Made by a program: the position numbers and the translations under genes
Shown here: in pieces, positions 7,956 through 14,692 of the stretch
Numbering within the stretch: position 1 is the stretch's first letter
How the letters are laid out: each line of letters opens with the position of its first letter
Notes under the pieces: model-generated
Database searches by the model: none
What the model saw: only the letters and a program-made list of their open reading frames with translations
Told to the model about the DNA's origin: nothing
Virus record (IMG/VR): IMGVR_UViG_3300032241_002426
Span: 1 to 27,854 of that record
DNA from: a virus
Strand: one strand, 5' to 3'
Length of the DNA: 27,854 nt

Positions 7956-7963
7956 GATAAATA
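7956..7963 (+). promoter_or_regulatory. Possible late promoter for the Vsr-like endonuclease gene
   Basis: GATAAATA matches the T4 late box TATAAATA at seven of eight positions. It ends directly before the left arm of the hairpin at 7964-7995. Transcription from such a box would begin a few bases later, inside the left arm, leaving the start codon unpaired. Confidence 0.4.
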
Positions 7964-7995
7964 GGCATATGGGGACAGGAGTATCAGCATATGCC
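7964..7995 (+). promoter_or_regulatory. Hairpin enclosing the RBS and start codon of the Vsr-like endonuclease
   Basis: GGCATATG (7964-7971) is perfectly complementary to CATATGCC (7988-7995), giving an 8-bp stem and a 16-nt loop. The AGGAG ribosome site (7977-7981) sits in the loop and the start codon (7991-7993) is in the right arm, so translation from read-through RNA should be weak. The T4 intron endonucleases I-TevI and I-TevII are controlled by the same logic, with a late promoter producing RNA without the left arm. Confidence 0.6.
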
Positions 7996-8932
7996 AAAAT
8001 GTCTTGAATGCGGATTTGAATCATCTAGACTACAATGGACTCATTTTAAGTATAACTGTACAGGAAGATTTAAAAACGGTAAAGAATACATGAATGCATA
8101 TCCATTTGCTAAAGTGGTTGATGACGAACTAGCCAAACGTACGGCGGTAACATTAGTTACATTGATTAACAAATACGGCGAGAAAGACGGAAGAATTAAG
8201 TGGGAAGCATATAGACAGAAACAAGCAAAATCTAACACCTTTGAATATAAACAAGAAAAGTATGGATGGACTGCTGATGAATTTGATCAGTATAATGTGT
8301 CGAGAGCAATTACTGTAGAAAACATGGTAAAAAAGCATGGGGTTGAAGATGGATTACGTAAATGGGAAGAATATTGCGACCGTCAAAAATTTACAAAAAG
8401 CAAAGAATATATTGTTAACACATATGGATTACAATATTGGAATGATCTGTGTCAAAAAAAGAGTGCACCACACAAAGCGGAATTAGTAGCAATTAAGTAT
8501 GACATCACTATTGATGAGGCAGTCGCTAAAATCGCTGCTAGATACCGATCATCATATTCAAGTACTCTAGAATTAGAATTTGTAAAAGAATTAGAGAAAA
8601 CTTTAGGTAAACTTGATAACACAAACCTGACGTCACCTTTTGGTAAATGGAATCATATAAAAAATTCGTATGTAGTATATGATATAAAACACAATGATTG
8701 TATAATAGAATTTAATGGAGATTATTGGCATGCAAATCCAAAAATTTACAGCGCCACTGACCAAATCAGAGGCACGGTTGCTAGCGACATTTGGGAAAAA
8801 GATAGAATTAAGCTTGATATAGCGCATGCCGCAGGATTTAGAACATTTGTGGTATGGGAATCAGATTATCTAACAAATAAAGAAATGATTATTAAGGAAA
8901 TAGTAGAATGGATGCAGACTACACCAAAGTAA
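7991..8932 (+). CDS. Vsr-like (PD-(D/E)XK) homing endonuclease within the split intein
   Basis: A 313-aa homing endonuclease lies between the two intein halves. The N-terminus is a small zinc-finger-like knot, C4-x2-C7-x10-H18-x4-C23. It is followed by two similar repeats, KYGEKDGRIKWEAYRQKQ and KHGVEDGLRKWEEYCDRQ, each leading to a YG element and likely DNA-binding. The C-terminal domain has YDIKHNDCIIEFNGDYWHAN and a downstream D-I-W-E-K-D-R-I-K segment ending AGFRTFVVWESDY. This is the Vsr/EDxHD-type nuclease core known from fractured phage genes with split inteins in ocean metagenomes and from the phage enzyme I-Bth0305I. The AGGAG site (7977-7981) and ATG lie in a hairpin. The 3' end overlaps the next polymerase fragment by 25 bases. 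Confidence 0.85.
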   Translation: MPKCLECGFESSRLQWTHFKYNCTGRFKNGKEYMNAYPFAKVVDDELAKRTAVTLVTLINKYGEKDGRIKWEAYRQKQAKSNTFEYKQEKYGWTADEFDQYNVSRAITVENMVKKHGVEDGLRKWEEYCDRQKFTKSKEYIVNTYGLQYWNDLCQKKSAPHKAELVAIKYDITIDEAVAKIAARYRSSYSSTLELEFVKELEKTLGKLDNTNLTSPFGKWNHIKNSYVVYDIKHNDCIIEFNGDYWHANPKIYSATDQIRGTVASDIWEKDRIKLDIAHAAGFRTFVVWESDYLTNKEMIIKEIVEWMQTTPK

Positions 8933-9033
8933 AATCAATTGAATGTCTCGGAGAGATAGATGAATATGTTTACGATATTTCTATAAAGAATGGTGATCCT
9001 TTCTTTTTTGGTAATGATATACTTTTACATAAC
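8908..9033 (+). other. Split intein, C-terminal half (IntC), within gp43C
   Basis: The 42-aa half-intein has block F in EYVYDISIKNGDPFFFGN and block G in DILLHN, followed by Thr at extein position +1. The penultimate His and terminal Asn needed for Asn cyclisation are present. The site (YGD/TDS) matches the known pol-c insertion point of archaeal family B polymerase inteins. Confidence 0.9.
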
Positions 9034-9891
9034 ACCGATTCCGCCTACTTTTCAGCCTACCCAGTAATGAAGGATTTACTAGAATTTAAAGATTTTGAAT
9101 GGACAAAAGAAAATGTAACTGACCTTTATGATAAAATTGGTGATATAACCAACACTAGTTTTCCAGAATTCATGCGTAAATCATTTAATTGTCCAGAAGA
9201 AAATGGCGAGATTATTCGTGCTGCTCGAGAACTTTGTGCTATTAAAGGTTTGTTTATTACCAAAAAACGTTATGCTGTCCTAATTTACGATAAAGAAGGT
9301 AAACGTAAAGACGTCAACGGCAAGAAAGGTGAGATTAAAGCTATGGGGTTAGATCTCAAACGAGCCGATACTCCAAAAATTGTGCAAGATTTTCTTAGTG
9401 ATATATTGGTAGATGTATTAACAGGCGGCACAGAAACAGACATACAAACTAAAGTGTTAGAATTTCGTAAAGAATTTCGATCTTGGCCAAGTTGGCTAAA
9501 AGGCACACCAAAACGTGCTAACAATATCACTTATTATCAAAATATAATGGAAACACAGAGTAAAAAAGCTACAATACCCGGGCATGTATTAGCTAGTATC
9601 AATTGGAATCGTTTAAAAAAGATTTATAATGATAATTATAGTGCAACTATACAAGACGGATTTAAGGTAGTTGTTTGTAAATTACGTCCAAATCCTAGTG
9701 GTTTAACATCGATTGCATATCCGGTAGATGAATTAACATTACCTCGATGGTTCAAAGAATTGCCGTTTGATGACGATGCAATGGAAACTGCGCTTATAGA
9801 TAAAAAATGTCAAAATTTATTATCGGTGTTAAAGTGGGATTTAGACAGCAACAAAGAAAATAACAGTTTTAACGATTTATTCAGTTTTTAA
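8908..9891 (+). CDS. 43C: Intein C-half plus DNA polymerase C-terminal fragment (gp43C)
   Basis: Residues 1-42 are the C-terminal half of the split intein; residue 43 onward is polymerase. The extein starts TDSAYFSAY, the second half of motif C (YGD joined to TDS), which supplies the second catalytic Asp. It then has KKRYAVLIYDKEG (the conserved KKRY motif) and GLDLKRADTPKIVQ of the palm-thumb region. It ends in FNDLFSF, resembling the T4 gp43 C-terminal peptide that binds the gp45 clamp. The extein is 285 aa; with gp43A (562) and the gp43B extein (117) the enzyme would be about 964 aa, somewhat longer than T4 gp43 (898). The start codon uses AAGGA (8894-8898) inside the endonuclease gene. 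Without protein trans-splicing motif C would stay divided and the enzyme inactive. Confidence 0.92.
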   Translation: MDADYTKVKSIECLGEIDEYVYDISIKNGDPFFFGNDILLHNTDSAYFSAYPVMKDLLEFKDFEWTKENVTDLYDKIGDITNTSFPEFMRKSFNCPEENGEIIRAARELCAIKGLFITKKRYAVLIYDKEGKRKDVNGKKGEIKAMGLDLKRADTPKIVQDFLSDILVDVLTGGTETDIQTKVLEFRKEFRSWPSWLKGTPKRANNITYYQNIMETQSKKATIPGHVLASINWNRLKKIYNDNYSATIQDGFKVVVCKLRPNPSGLTSIAYPVDELTLPRWFKELPFDDDAMETALIDKKCQNLLSVLKWDLDSNKENNSFNDLFSF

Positions 9892-9905
9892 AAGGAAAAA
9901 TATAC

Positions 9906-10121
9906 ATGCAAAAAACAGTAGCGTCAACCAAAAAATTTCATTATACACCAGATGAGCTTAAAACACTTGTTGACGCGCTCAATGGTACTCCTTCATACTT
10001 GTCAAAGCGGTTCGTTCTTAAACATTTATGTGGATGGTCAGATGAGATGATTTCAGAGAATGTAAAAATGAAGCAAGAAGAAGAACAGCAATTAAAGATT
10101 GGAGACAAGACGTGGCGTTAA
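9906..10121 (+). CDS. Small helical protein of unknown function
   Basis: The 71-aa protein lies between the polymerase and the sliding clamp. It is mostly charged helix; the middle reads SYLSKRFVLKHLCGWSDEMI and is followed by KMKQEEEQQLKIG. The pattern is faintly like the C-terminal part of T4-type portal proteins, but this is too weak to use. In T4 this position holds regA and the clamp-loader genes, which it does not resemble. A ribosome site (AAGGA) is present and its 3' end overlaps the clamp start by 10 bases, so the two are probably translationally coupled. Confidence 0.6.
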   Translation: MQKTVASTKKFHYTPDELKTLVDALNGTPSYLSKRFVLKHLCGWSDEMISENVKMKQEEEQQLKIGDKTWR

Positions 10122-10855
10122 AAGATTATATCAAAGATCTTACAACTTATGTAACTCCCACAGGGTTTTTTGATAAGATCAAGATCTCAGCTTCTAATAA
10201 AGAGATTTTAGTAGAAGCTCTAGAAAAAGAAAGGGAAGTAATTCTCAAAGGGAAGTTTTCTCAACCATTGGCAGAACTAGAAGGAGAATTTGGTCTTAGC
10301 AATTTATCTTTGTTGCAGACTATTACTAGTGATCAAGAATTTGCCAATAGCGAAACCAAGATGACAGTTACTTACGAAACTAAATCTGCGGAGAAGGTTC
10401 CTACTGAACTAGCTTATCAAAATAAAAGCAAGAGTCATATCAACTATCGTTTTATGGCCAAGCAATTATTGCCAGATCAACCAAAGTTTCATGATCCAAA
10501 GTGGGATGTGGTTATTACCCCAAGTAAGGCTAGTATTCAACAATTTTCGTGGGCTGCTAATGGTCTCAGTGCATATGAACAGTATTTTATTCCTCGTATC
10601 GTTGACAAGGAATTAAAATTTTTCATTGGTGAAGACAATGCAGCTACACAACGCGGAGGTGTTGTATTCGCTAGTGATCGTACAGAGGTGTTTGACAGCG
10701 ACCATAAGTGGAAGATCGTGCAGATACTAGCAGTATTAAAGACTGCAGATTCGTGTGACTGTGAAATGGCATTTTCAACTAAAGGTGCTATCCAAATTAC
10801 ACTTAATACCGGTGTAGGTACATATCGTTATATTTTCCCTGCAAAGGTAAGATGA
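10112..10855 (+). CDS. 45: DNA polymerase sliding clamp (gp45-like)
   Basis: The 247-aa protein resembles T4 gp45 in size and layout. An N-terminal segment reads GKFSQPLAELEGEFGLSNLS, comparable with the T4 segment around the LNGFLGILSLV turn. The middle has repeated clamp-type beta strands (WDVVITPSKASIQQFSWAAN, LKFFIGEDN) and the C-terminus is a strand pair ending GVGTYRYIFPAKVR. As a trimeric ring it would hold gp43 on DNA through the FNDLFSF-type tail, and in T4 it also activates late promoters. The start is GTG, with GGAGA (10101-10105) 6 bases upstream. Identification rests on position and pattern together. Confidence 0.78.
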   Translation: MALKDYIKDLTTYVTPTGFFDKIKISASNKEILVEALEKEREVILKGKFSQPLAELEGEFGLSNLSLLQTITSDQEFANSETKMTVTYETKSAEKVPTELAYQNKSKSHINYRFMAKQLLPDQPKFHDPKWDVVITPSKASIQQFSWAANGLSAYEQYFIPRIVDKELKFFIGEDNAATQRGGVVFASDRTEVFDSDHKWKIVQILAVLKTADSCDCEMAFSTKGAIQITLNTGVGTYRYIFPAKVR

Positions 10856-10868
10856 TATGATTTTTATA

Positions 10869-10890
10869 ACTTAGGTAATAGGTCCTAAGT
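10869..10890 (+). repeat. Short inverted repeat after the clamp gene
   Basis: ACTTAGG (10869-10875) and CCTAAGT (10884-10890) form a perfect 7-bp stem with an 8-nt loop, 14 bases after the clamp stop. No U-tract follows. It may be an RNA 3'-end structure. Confidence 0.4.
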
Positions 10891-10915
10891 CTTAAAATGT
10901 TTTAGGTTTTACATT

Positions 10916-10955
10916 GAATGAATTGCAAGATATTTAAGAGACTTGCAATTCATTC
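10916..10955 (+). repeat. Perfect 14-bp inverted repeat before the modification cassette
   Basis: GAATGAATTGCAAG (10916-10929) and CTTGCAATTCATTC (10942-10955) are perfectly complementary with a 12-nt AT-rich loop. It lies in the 161-base gap between the clamp and the PTPS-like gene. It has no following U-tract, so it is not a standard intrinsic terminator. A smaller stem, AACATTT/AAATGTT (10967-10973/10977-10983), follows. Possible roles are an RNA 3' end or processing hairpin, or a protein-binding site. Confidence 0.6.
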
Positions 10956-11016
10956 TCGTATATTATAACATTTGAAAAATGTTTTATATACAAAATATTA
11001 ATTATCAGGTGATACT

Positions 11017-11394
11017 ATGACAAAGAAAACATTTGTGTATACCACTTTTCAAAAAGAAGGATATCATTATTTTCCTGGCGCAGGTGCTAACCCATTATAT
11101 GCAACTGGCGATGAATATGATGTATCTCACCTTAGTACACGACACATGCATTACTTTAATTTTAAGGTTTGGGTAGAAGTAACACATGCAAATCGACAAA
11201 TCGAATTTATTCAGATGCGTCGTTGGATAGAAAATTTATATAAAACTGGCACATTAGAATGTGATCATCAAAGTTGCGAAATGTTAAGCGATGCTCTTTA
11301 TGAGAAGTTGTCTGAAAAATATCCCGGCATGGAAATCAGAATAGATATTAGTGAAGAAGGTATCAACGGTTCTTATACTGAATACAAACCTTGA
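11017..11394 (+). CDS. QueD/PTPS-like T-fold protein
   Basis: The 125-aa protein contains FQKEGYHYFPGAG, STRHMHYFNFKVWVEVTH and IEFIQMRRWIENLY. This order of a His/Glu-containing first strand, an H-x-H-containing strand and a Glu-Phe strand recalls 6-pyruvoyltetrahydropterin synthase and QueD folds. A later C-E segment (DHQSCEMLSDALYEKL) follows. It is probably a structural relative found in phages rather than a standard QueD; a better QueD candidate lies at 16854. It opens the modification cassette, so a pterin or deazaguanine role is reasonable inference. A GGTGA-type ribosome site precedes the ATG. Confidence 0.55.
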   Translation: MTKKTFVYTTFQKEGYHYFPGAGANPLYATGDEYDVSHLSTRHMHYFNFKVWVEVTHANRQIEFIQMRRWIENLYKTGTLECDHQSCEMLSDALYEKLSEKYPGMEIRIDISEEGINGSYTEYKP

Positions 11395-11411
11395 TATTGG
11401 AAAATCATATT

Positions 11412-11648
11412 ATGATAAGACATATACGAGAATTAGCCAATCAAGCCGGGTTTGATGCTTCTTCAAACTTTATTATACCTAAACATTCTGGCCATATATC
11501 AGATGAATTGTTAAAATTTGCAGAATTAATCGTCAACGAATGTATTGATATAGTGATAAGAAGCGATCAGTCGACTAAGATGGTGTTGCACGAGCCGTTT
11601 AGAACAATAGCTGACAATATACAAAATCATTTTTACGGAGAAGAATAG
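11412..11648 (+). CDS. Small conserved-type phage protein of unknown function
   Basis: The protein (78 aa from this ATG) reads MIRHIRELANQAGFDA, then KFAELIVNECIDIVIRS. This pattern, a short N-terminal helix followed by F-A-E-L-I-x-x-E-C, is common in small hypothetical phage proteins; no function is known to me. A TTG at 11391 overlapping the preceding stop is an alternative start, but the ATG at 11412 has GGA (11399-11401) at 10 bases. The stop overlaps the GTG start of the glycosyltransferase by one base, indicating coupling. Confidence 0.65.
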   Translation: MIRHIRELANQAGFDASSNFIIPKHSGHISDELLKFAELIVNECIDIVIRSDQSTKMVLHEPFRTIADNIQNHFYGEE

Positions 11649-12784
11649 TGCAAGACATTTATATAGTGCCACTTGAAAAATTAGAAACTCGGTACACAAC
11701 AGGATGGTATTACCACATACCTAAAATGATCGAAAAGGTTGCAGCAGATCGCAATATAGATATTAATATCGTTATTTTAGACGGTGATGATGTACCGCCT
11801 ACCCCGACACCAGGAGCTTTTTTAGATTTTGGCGCAACGAATATTTTTAAAAGTAGTCAATTGATGATTATTGCAGAATTATTCAGACAAGGTAAGATAA
11901 AAGCAGGAAGCAAATTTCTCTATACTGATGCATGGAATCCAACTGTAATACAACTAAAGTATATGAGCGAATTGTTGAATATTCCAGTTGAGATACATGG
12001 TATGTGGCATGCTGGTAGCTGGGATTCTCAAGATTTCCTTGGTAGATTAATCGGAAATAAGCCATGGGTCCGACACTCTGAATTGGCTATGTTAGACTCT
12101 TATGACACCAATTGGTTTGCTACAGAATTTCATATAGATATGTTTATTAGAGAGATGTTTTCTCCATTCTATGAGGACTCATTAGAATATTATAATCCAA
12201 AATTTCAACAAGTTAAAGATCAATTGTTAGAAAGCAAAAAAATTGCTAAAACAGGTTGGCCTATGGATTATTTGTTGGATGTATTGAAACCTTATCAAAA
12301 GTTAATCAAAAAACAGCAGATTTGTTTCCCACACAGACTTGCTCCAGAAAAACAATTAGAGATTTTTAAGGATTTAGCAGCTAGCATGCCTGAATATGAA
12401 TGGGTTGTATGCCAAGAGCGTGAGCTTACCAAACATGAATATCATACTATACTTGGCGAAAGTCAAATTGTATTTTCTGCTAATCTACAAGAAACATTTG
12501 GTATTTCTTGCATTGAGGGACTTATTTGTGGTGCATGGCCAATGGTTCCGGGAAGGCTTAGCTATCAAGAAATGTATGATTCTATTTTCAGATATCCAAA
12601 TGAATGGACTAAAAATTGGCAATCATATCAAAAGAACAAGTCAAAGATGATTGATTTAATCAGAAATACTATGGATAAATTTGAGTTAAACAGTAAATCG
12701 GTAGATGAAGCACTAAGTCGACAGTTTTCTGCTATGGATAATTTTATTAAAGCAACACCATTAATTGACCGTTTAGTAGGTTGA
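11648..12784 (+). CDS. GT-B glycosyltransferase (GT4-like), possible base-modification glycosyltransferase
   Basis: This is a 378-aa retaining-type GT-B candidate. The C-terminal donor-binding half has FPHRLAPEKQLEIF, then VFSANLQETFGISCIEGLIC followed by GAWPMVPGRLSYQEM; this includes the E-x7-E motif and the P-(G/L)-x-Y-x-E segment. By eye this half resembles the queuosine-tRNA mannosyltransferase QTMAN/GTDC1 (PHR near a Lys, then EFFG, LEAVYCGCYPL, and Y-P-E). The N-terminal acceptor half (GMWHAGSWDSQDFLGR, DTNWFATEF) is less familiar. It sits directly before dpdA in the 7-deazaguanine cassette, so glycosylation of a modified base in DNA is a reasonable hypothesis; glycan or protein modification is the alternative. 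The start is GTG at 11648 with GGAG (11637-11640) 7 bases upstream, overlapping the preceding stop. Confidence 0.8.
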   Translation: MQDIYIVPLEKLETRYTTGWYYHIPKMIEKVAADRNIDINIVILDGDDVPPTPTPGAFLDFGATNIFKSSQLMIIAELFRQGKIKAGSKFLYTDAWNPTVIQLKYMSELLNIPVEIHGMWHAGSWDSQDFLGRLIGNKPWVRHSELAMLDSYDTNWFATEFHIDMFIREMFSPFYEDSLEYYNPKFQQVKDQLLESKKIAKTGWPMDYLLDVLKPYQKLIKKQQICFPHRLAPEKQLEIFKDLAASMPEYEWVVCQERELTKHEYHTILGESQIVFSANLQETFGISCIEGLICGAWPMVPGRLSYQEMYDSIFRYPNEWTKNWQSYQKNKSKMIDLIRNTMDKFELNSKSVDEALSRQFSAMDNFIKATPLIDRLVG

Positions 12785-12830
12785 TTATTCGCTAGCAAGT
12801 TAATCATAATGTAATAGAAAGAAGCATACA

Positions 12831-14465
12831 ATGAATCCATTTGAAAATCAGCAAGATTTACATAAACGCGCACTTAATCTAGCAAAGACACAACAAGACT
12901 ATGCAATTTTTTTGCCAAGTATAAGTGCAATCTACGCTAAAATTGTCAGTATGCCCAAATATAAAGTACGAGATCGTTTACCAGACGGGCTTAATAATGA
13001 TAGATTAGACTTAGATTTTCTCAATAAAAACAATAGTTTATTTTATTATCCTGCTGCACTCTATAGTGCGGGTCATGCTTATTTAGATCCTAAAGAAAGT
13101 GATATATACGAGGGTATGGTGCAAAAGAGGGATCGCAGTAGAACTGTAATTCTAGGTGACAGCGGCGGATTCCAAATAGCTACCGGTGTATTGAAATGGC
13201 CGTGGACAGCAAAAAAAGGTCAAGACAATGCAGAATGGGCCCAAGACAAAGACAAGATGCGTATGCAATTGTTAAGATGGCTAGAACACACAGCAGATTA
13301 TTCAATGTCACTGGACGTGCCTACCTATGGTCTAGTAAAGTTTGGGTTTGATCCCGTAACAGGTCAAAGCATGCATCCTGGGATGAAAACCTTTGGTGAC
13401 TGTTTGCGAGAAAGTCTCGAAAATCATAACTTTTTTATAAAGCATCGTGTAGAAGGTGCTACGAAATTCTTGAATGTTTTGCAAGGTCGTAACGAGGCTG
13501 AAGGTGATATATGGTGGGATGCTGTTAAAGATCTACCGTTTGAGACTTGGGCGTTTTCAAACGTTCAAGCATCAAATTTTGCAATCAATCTACGTCGATT
13601 AATTATCATGCGAGATGGCAAATATCTTGACGGTAGAGATTGGCTGCATTATTTAGGTAATGGTAAAATAAAAGCGGGATGTGCATTAACTACACTGCAA
13701 CGCGCCATTAGAAAATATATTAATCCTGATATTACCATTAGTTTTGATGCTGCATCACCTTTTGTAATGACTGCCAAAGGTCAAATGTATCATGGCTATG
13801 AGCTCAGACATAATAGTATGCGATTTAAAGGTGGTTCGATTGTCGACGATAAATCATTAAAAAATAGTACAACATTGTTGAATGACTGGATAGCAGGTAA
13901 TGATCATAAAGGTTTTGTTATACCAACGCAAATAGGTTCAAGATGCACAGTCGGTGATATATGTGTTAGAGGATATGAAGATCTTGATTATAAAAAAGTA
14001 GCGTGGACTAAAAAAGAATTAGAAACAGATTTGTATCTTAATAGTCCTGAAGGTCGCGTGGGAGATAAATTTAAATGGAGTTCTGACTATAAAGATTATC
14101 TAGCGCATAGTAAAGACAACGGCGGATTATTTGATTTTGGTAGCAGTAAATTTGAAAAAGAATATGAAAAATATCAAGTTAAATGGCCCAGCAGTATGGA
14201 TGGATTTTCATATCTTATCGCAATGAATCATAATGTCGAATTGCACATTAGAGCCATACAAGAAGCGTGCATGTGGCAAGATCGTGATTTAGCCGAAGCT
14301 ACATCACATATAACACCAGATTTGCTAGAATTTAAAGATCTTTGTAGCGAAATATTGACCAGCCAAACTCCGATGGATATTATCAATAAACACGAAAAGC
14401 TTTTGCGTAATATCACTGGTATGGACGCTGATAATGCAGTTCCGATAGATTTTGGAGATATATGA
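12831..14465 (+). CDS. dpdA: DpdA-family 7-deazaguanine DNA transglycosylase
   Basis: DpdA relatives of tRNA-guanine transglycosylase exchange guanine in DNA for a 7-deazaguanine. Here the substrate-binding motif is GDSGGFQ (Asp110-Gln115), followed by SLDVPTYG (Asp162), NVLQGR (Gln218, Gly219) and the likely nucleophile region FDAASPF (Asp306). The length (544 aa) is much longer than Tgt, as in phage DpdA proteins, with a C-terminal extension. The position among folE, queD and queE supports a role in modifying phage DNA, probably for protection from host restriction. The ATG follows a GAAAGAAG leader with no strong ribosome site. The stop overlaps the next start (ATGA). Confidence 0.9.
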   Translation: MNPFENQQDLHKRALNLAKTQQDYAIFLPSISAIYAKIVSMPKYKVRDRLPDGLNNDRLDLDFLNKNNSLFYYPAALYSAGHAYLDPKESDIYEGMVQKRDRSRTVILGDSGGFQIATGVLKWPWTAKKGQDNAEWAQDKDKMRMQLLRWLEHTADYSMSLDVPTYGLVKFGFDPVTGQSMHPGMKTFGDCLRESLENHNFFIKHRVEGATKFLNVLQGRNEAEGDIWWDAVKDLPFETWAFSNVQASNFAINLRRLIIMRDGKYLDGRDWLHYLGNGKIKAGCALTTLQRAIRKYINPDITISFDAASPFVMTAKGQMYHGYELRHNSMRFKGGSIVDDKSLKNSTTLLNDWIAGNDHKGFVIPTQIGSRCTVGDICVRGYEDLDYKKVAWTKKELETDLYLNSPEGRVGDKFKWSSDYKDYLAHSKDNGGLFDFGSSKFEKEYEKYQVKWPSSMDGFSYLIAMNHNVELHIRAIQEACMWQDRDLAEATSHITPDLLEFKDLCSEILTSQTPMDIINKHEKLLRNITGMDADNAVPIDFGDI

Positions 14466-14692
14466 TGACAGATTACGATTTAACAATACATCAGAATCCA
14501 AGCGCAGAAGTTTGGACTAATTTTTTCATTGAAACAACTAATAACATGCCAAAAGAAGTTTTTTCTGATTTCGGTTATATGATAGGTTGGTTTTCGAATG
14601 CTATGATGGCTATGCATGATCATCTAATGTTAAACGGTCAGCCGATTAACGGTGATCATGCACAGTATCTGTTAGATAACGGAGATTTTTGA
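14462..14692 (+). CDS. Small protein of unknown function downstream of dpdA
   Basis: The 76-aa acidic protein contains a probable amphipathic helix (SDFGYMIGWFSNAMMAMHDH) and ends in an acidic NGDF. No family is recognised. GGAG at 14452-14455 lies before two possible ATGs (14462 and 14465). The gene overlaps dpdA at its start and the following gene at its end, so it belongs to the same operon and is probably translated by coupling. Confidence 0.65.
   Translation: MMTDYDLTIHQNPSAEVWTNFFIETTNNMPKEVFSDFGYMIGWFSNAMMAMHDHLMLNGQPINGDHAQYLLDNGDF

Noticed and set aside
4101-9891. Polymerase as a pseudogene or as sequencing errors
   Set aside because: Each fragment has its own good ribosome site or exact splice features, all catalytic residues are conserved, and the interrupting DNA encodes recognisable mobile elements.
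9906-10121. Portal protein fragment
   Set aside because: The similarity to the portal C-terminus is faint, and the gene is complete with its own ribosome site and start.
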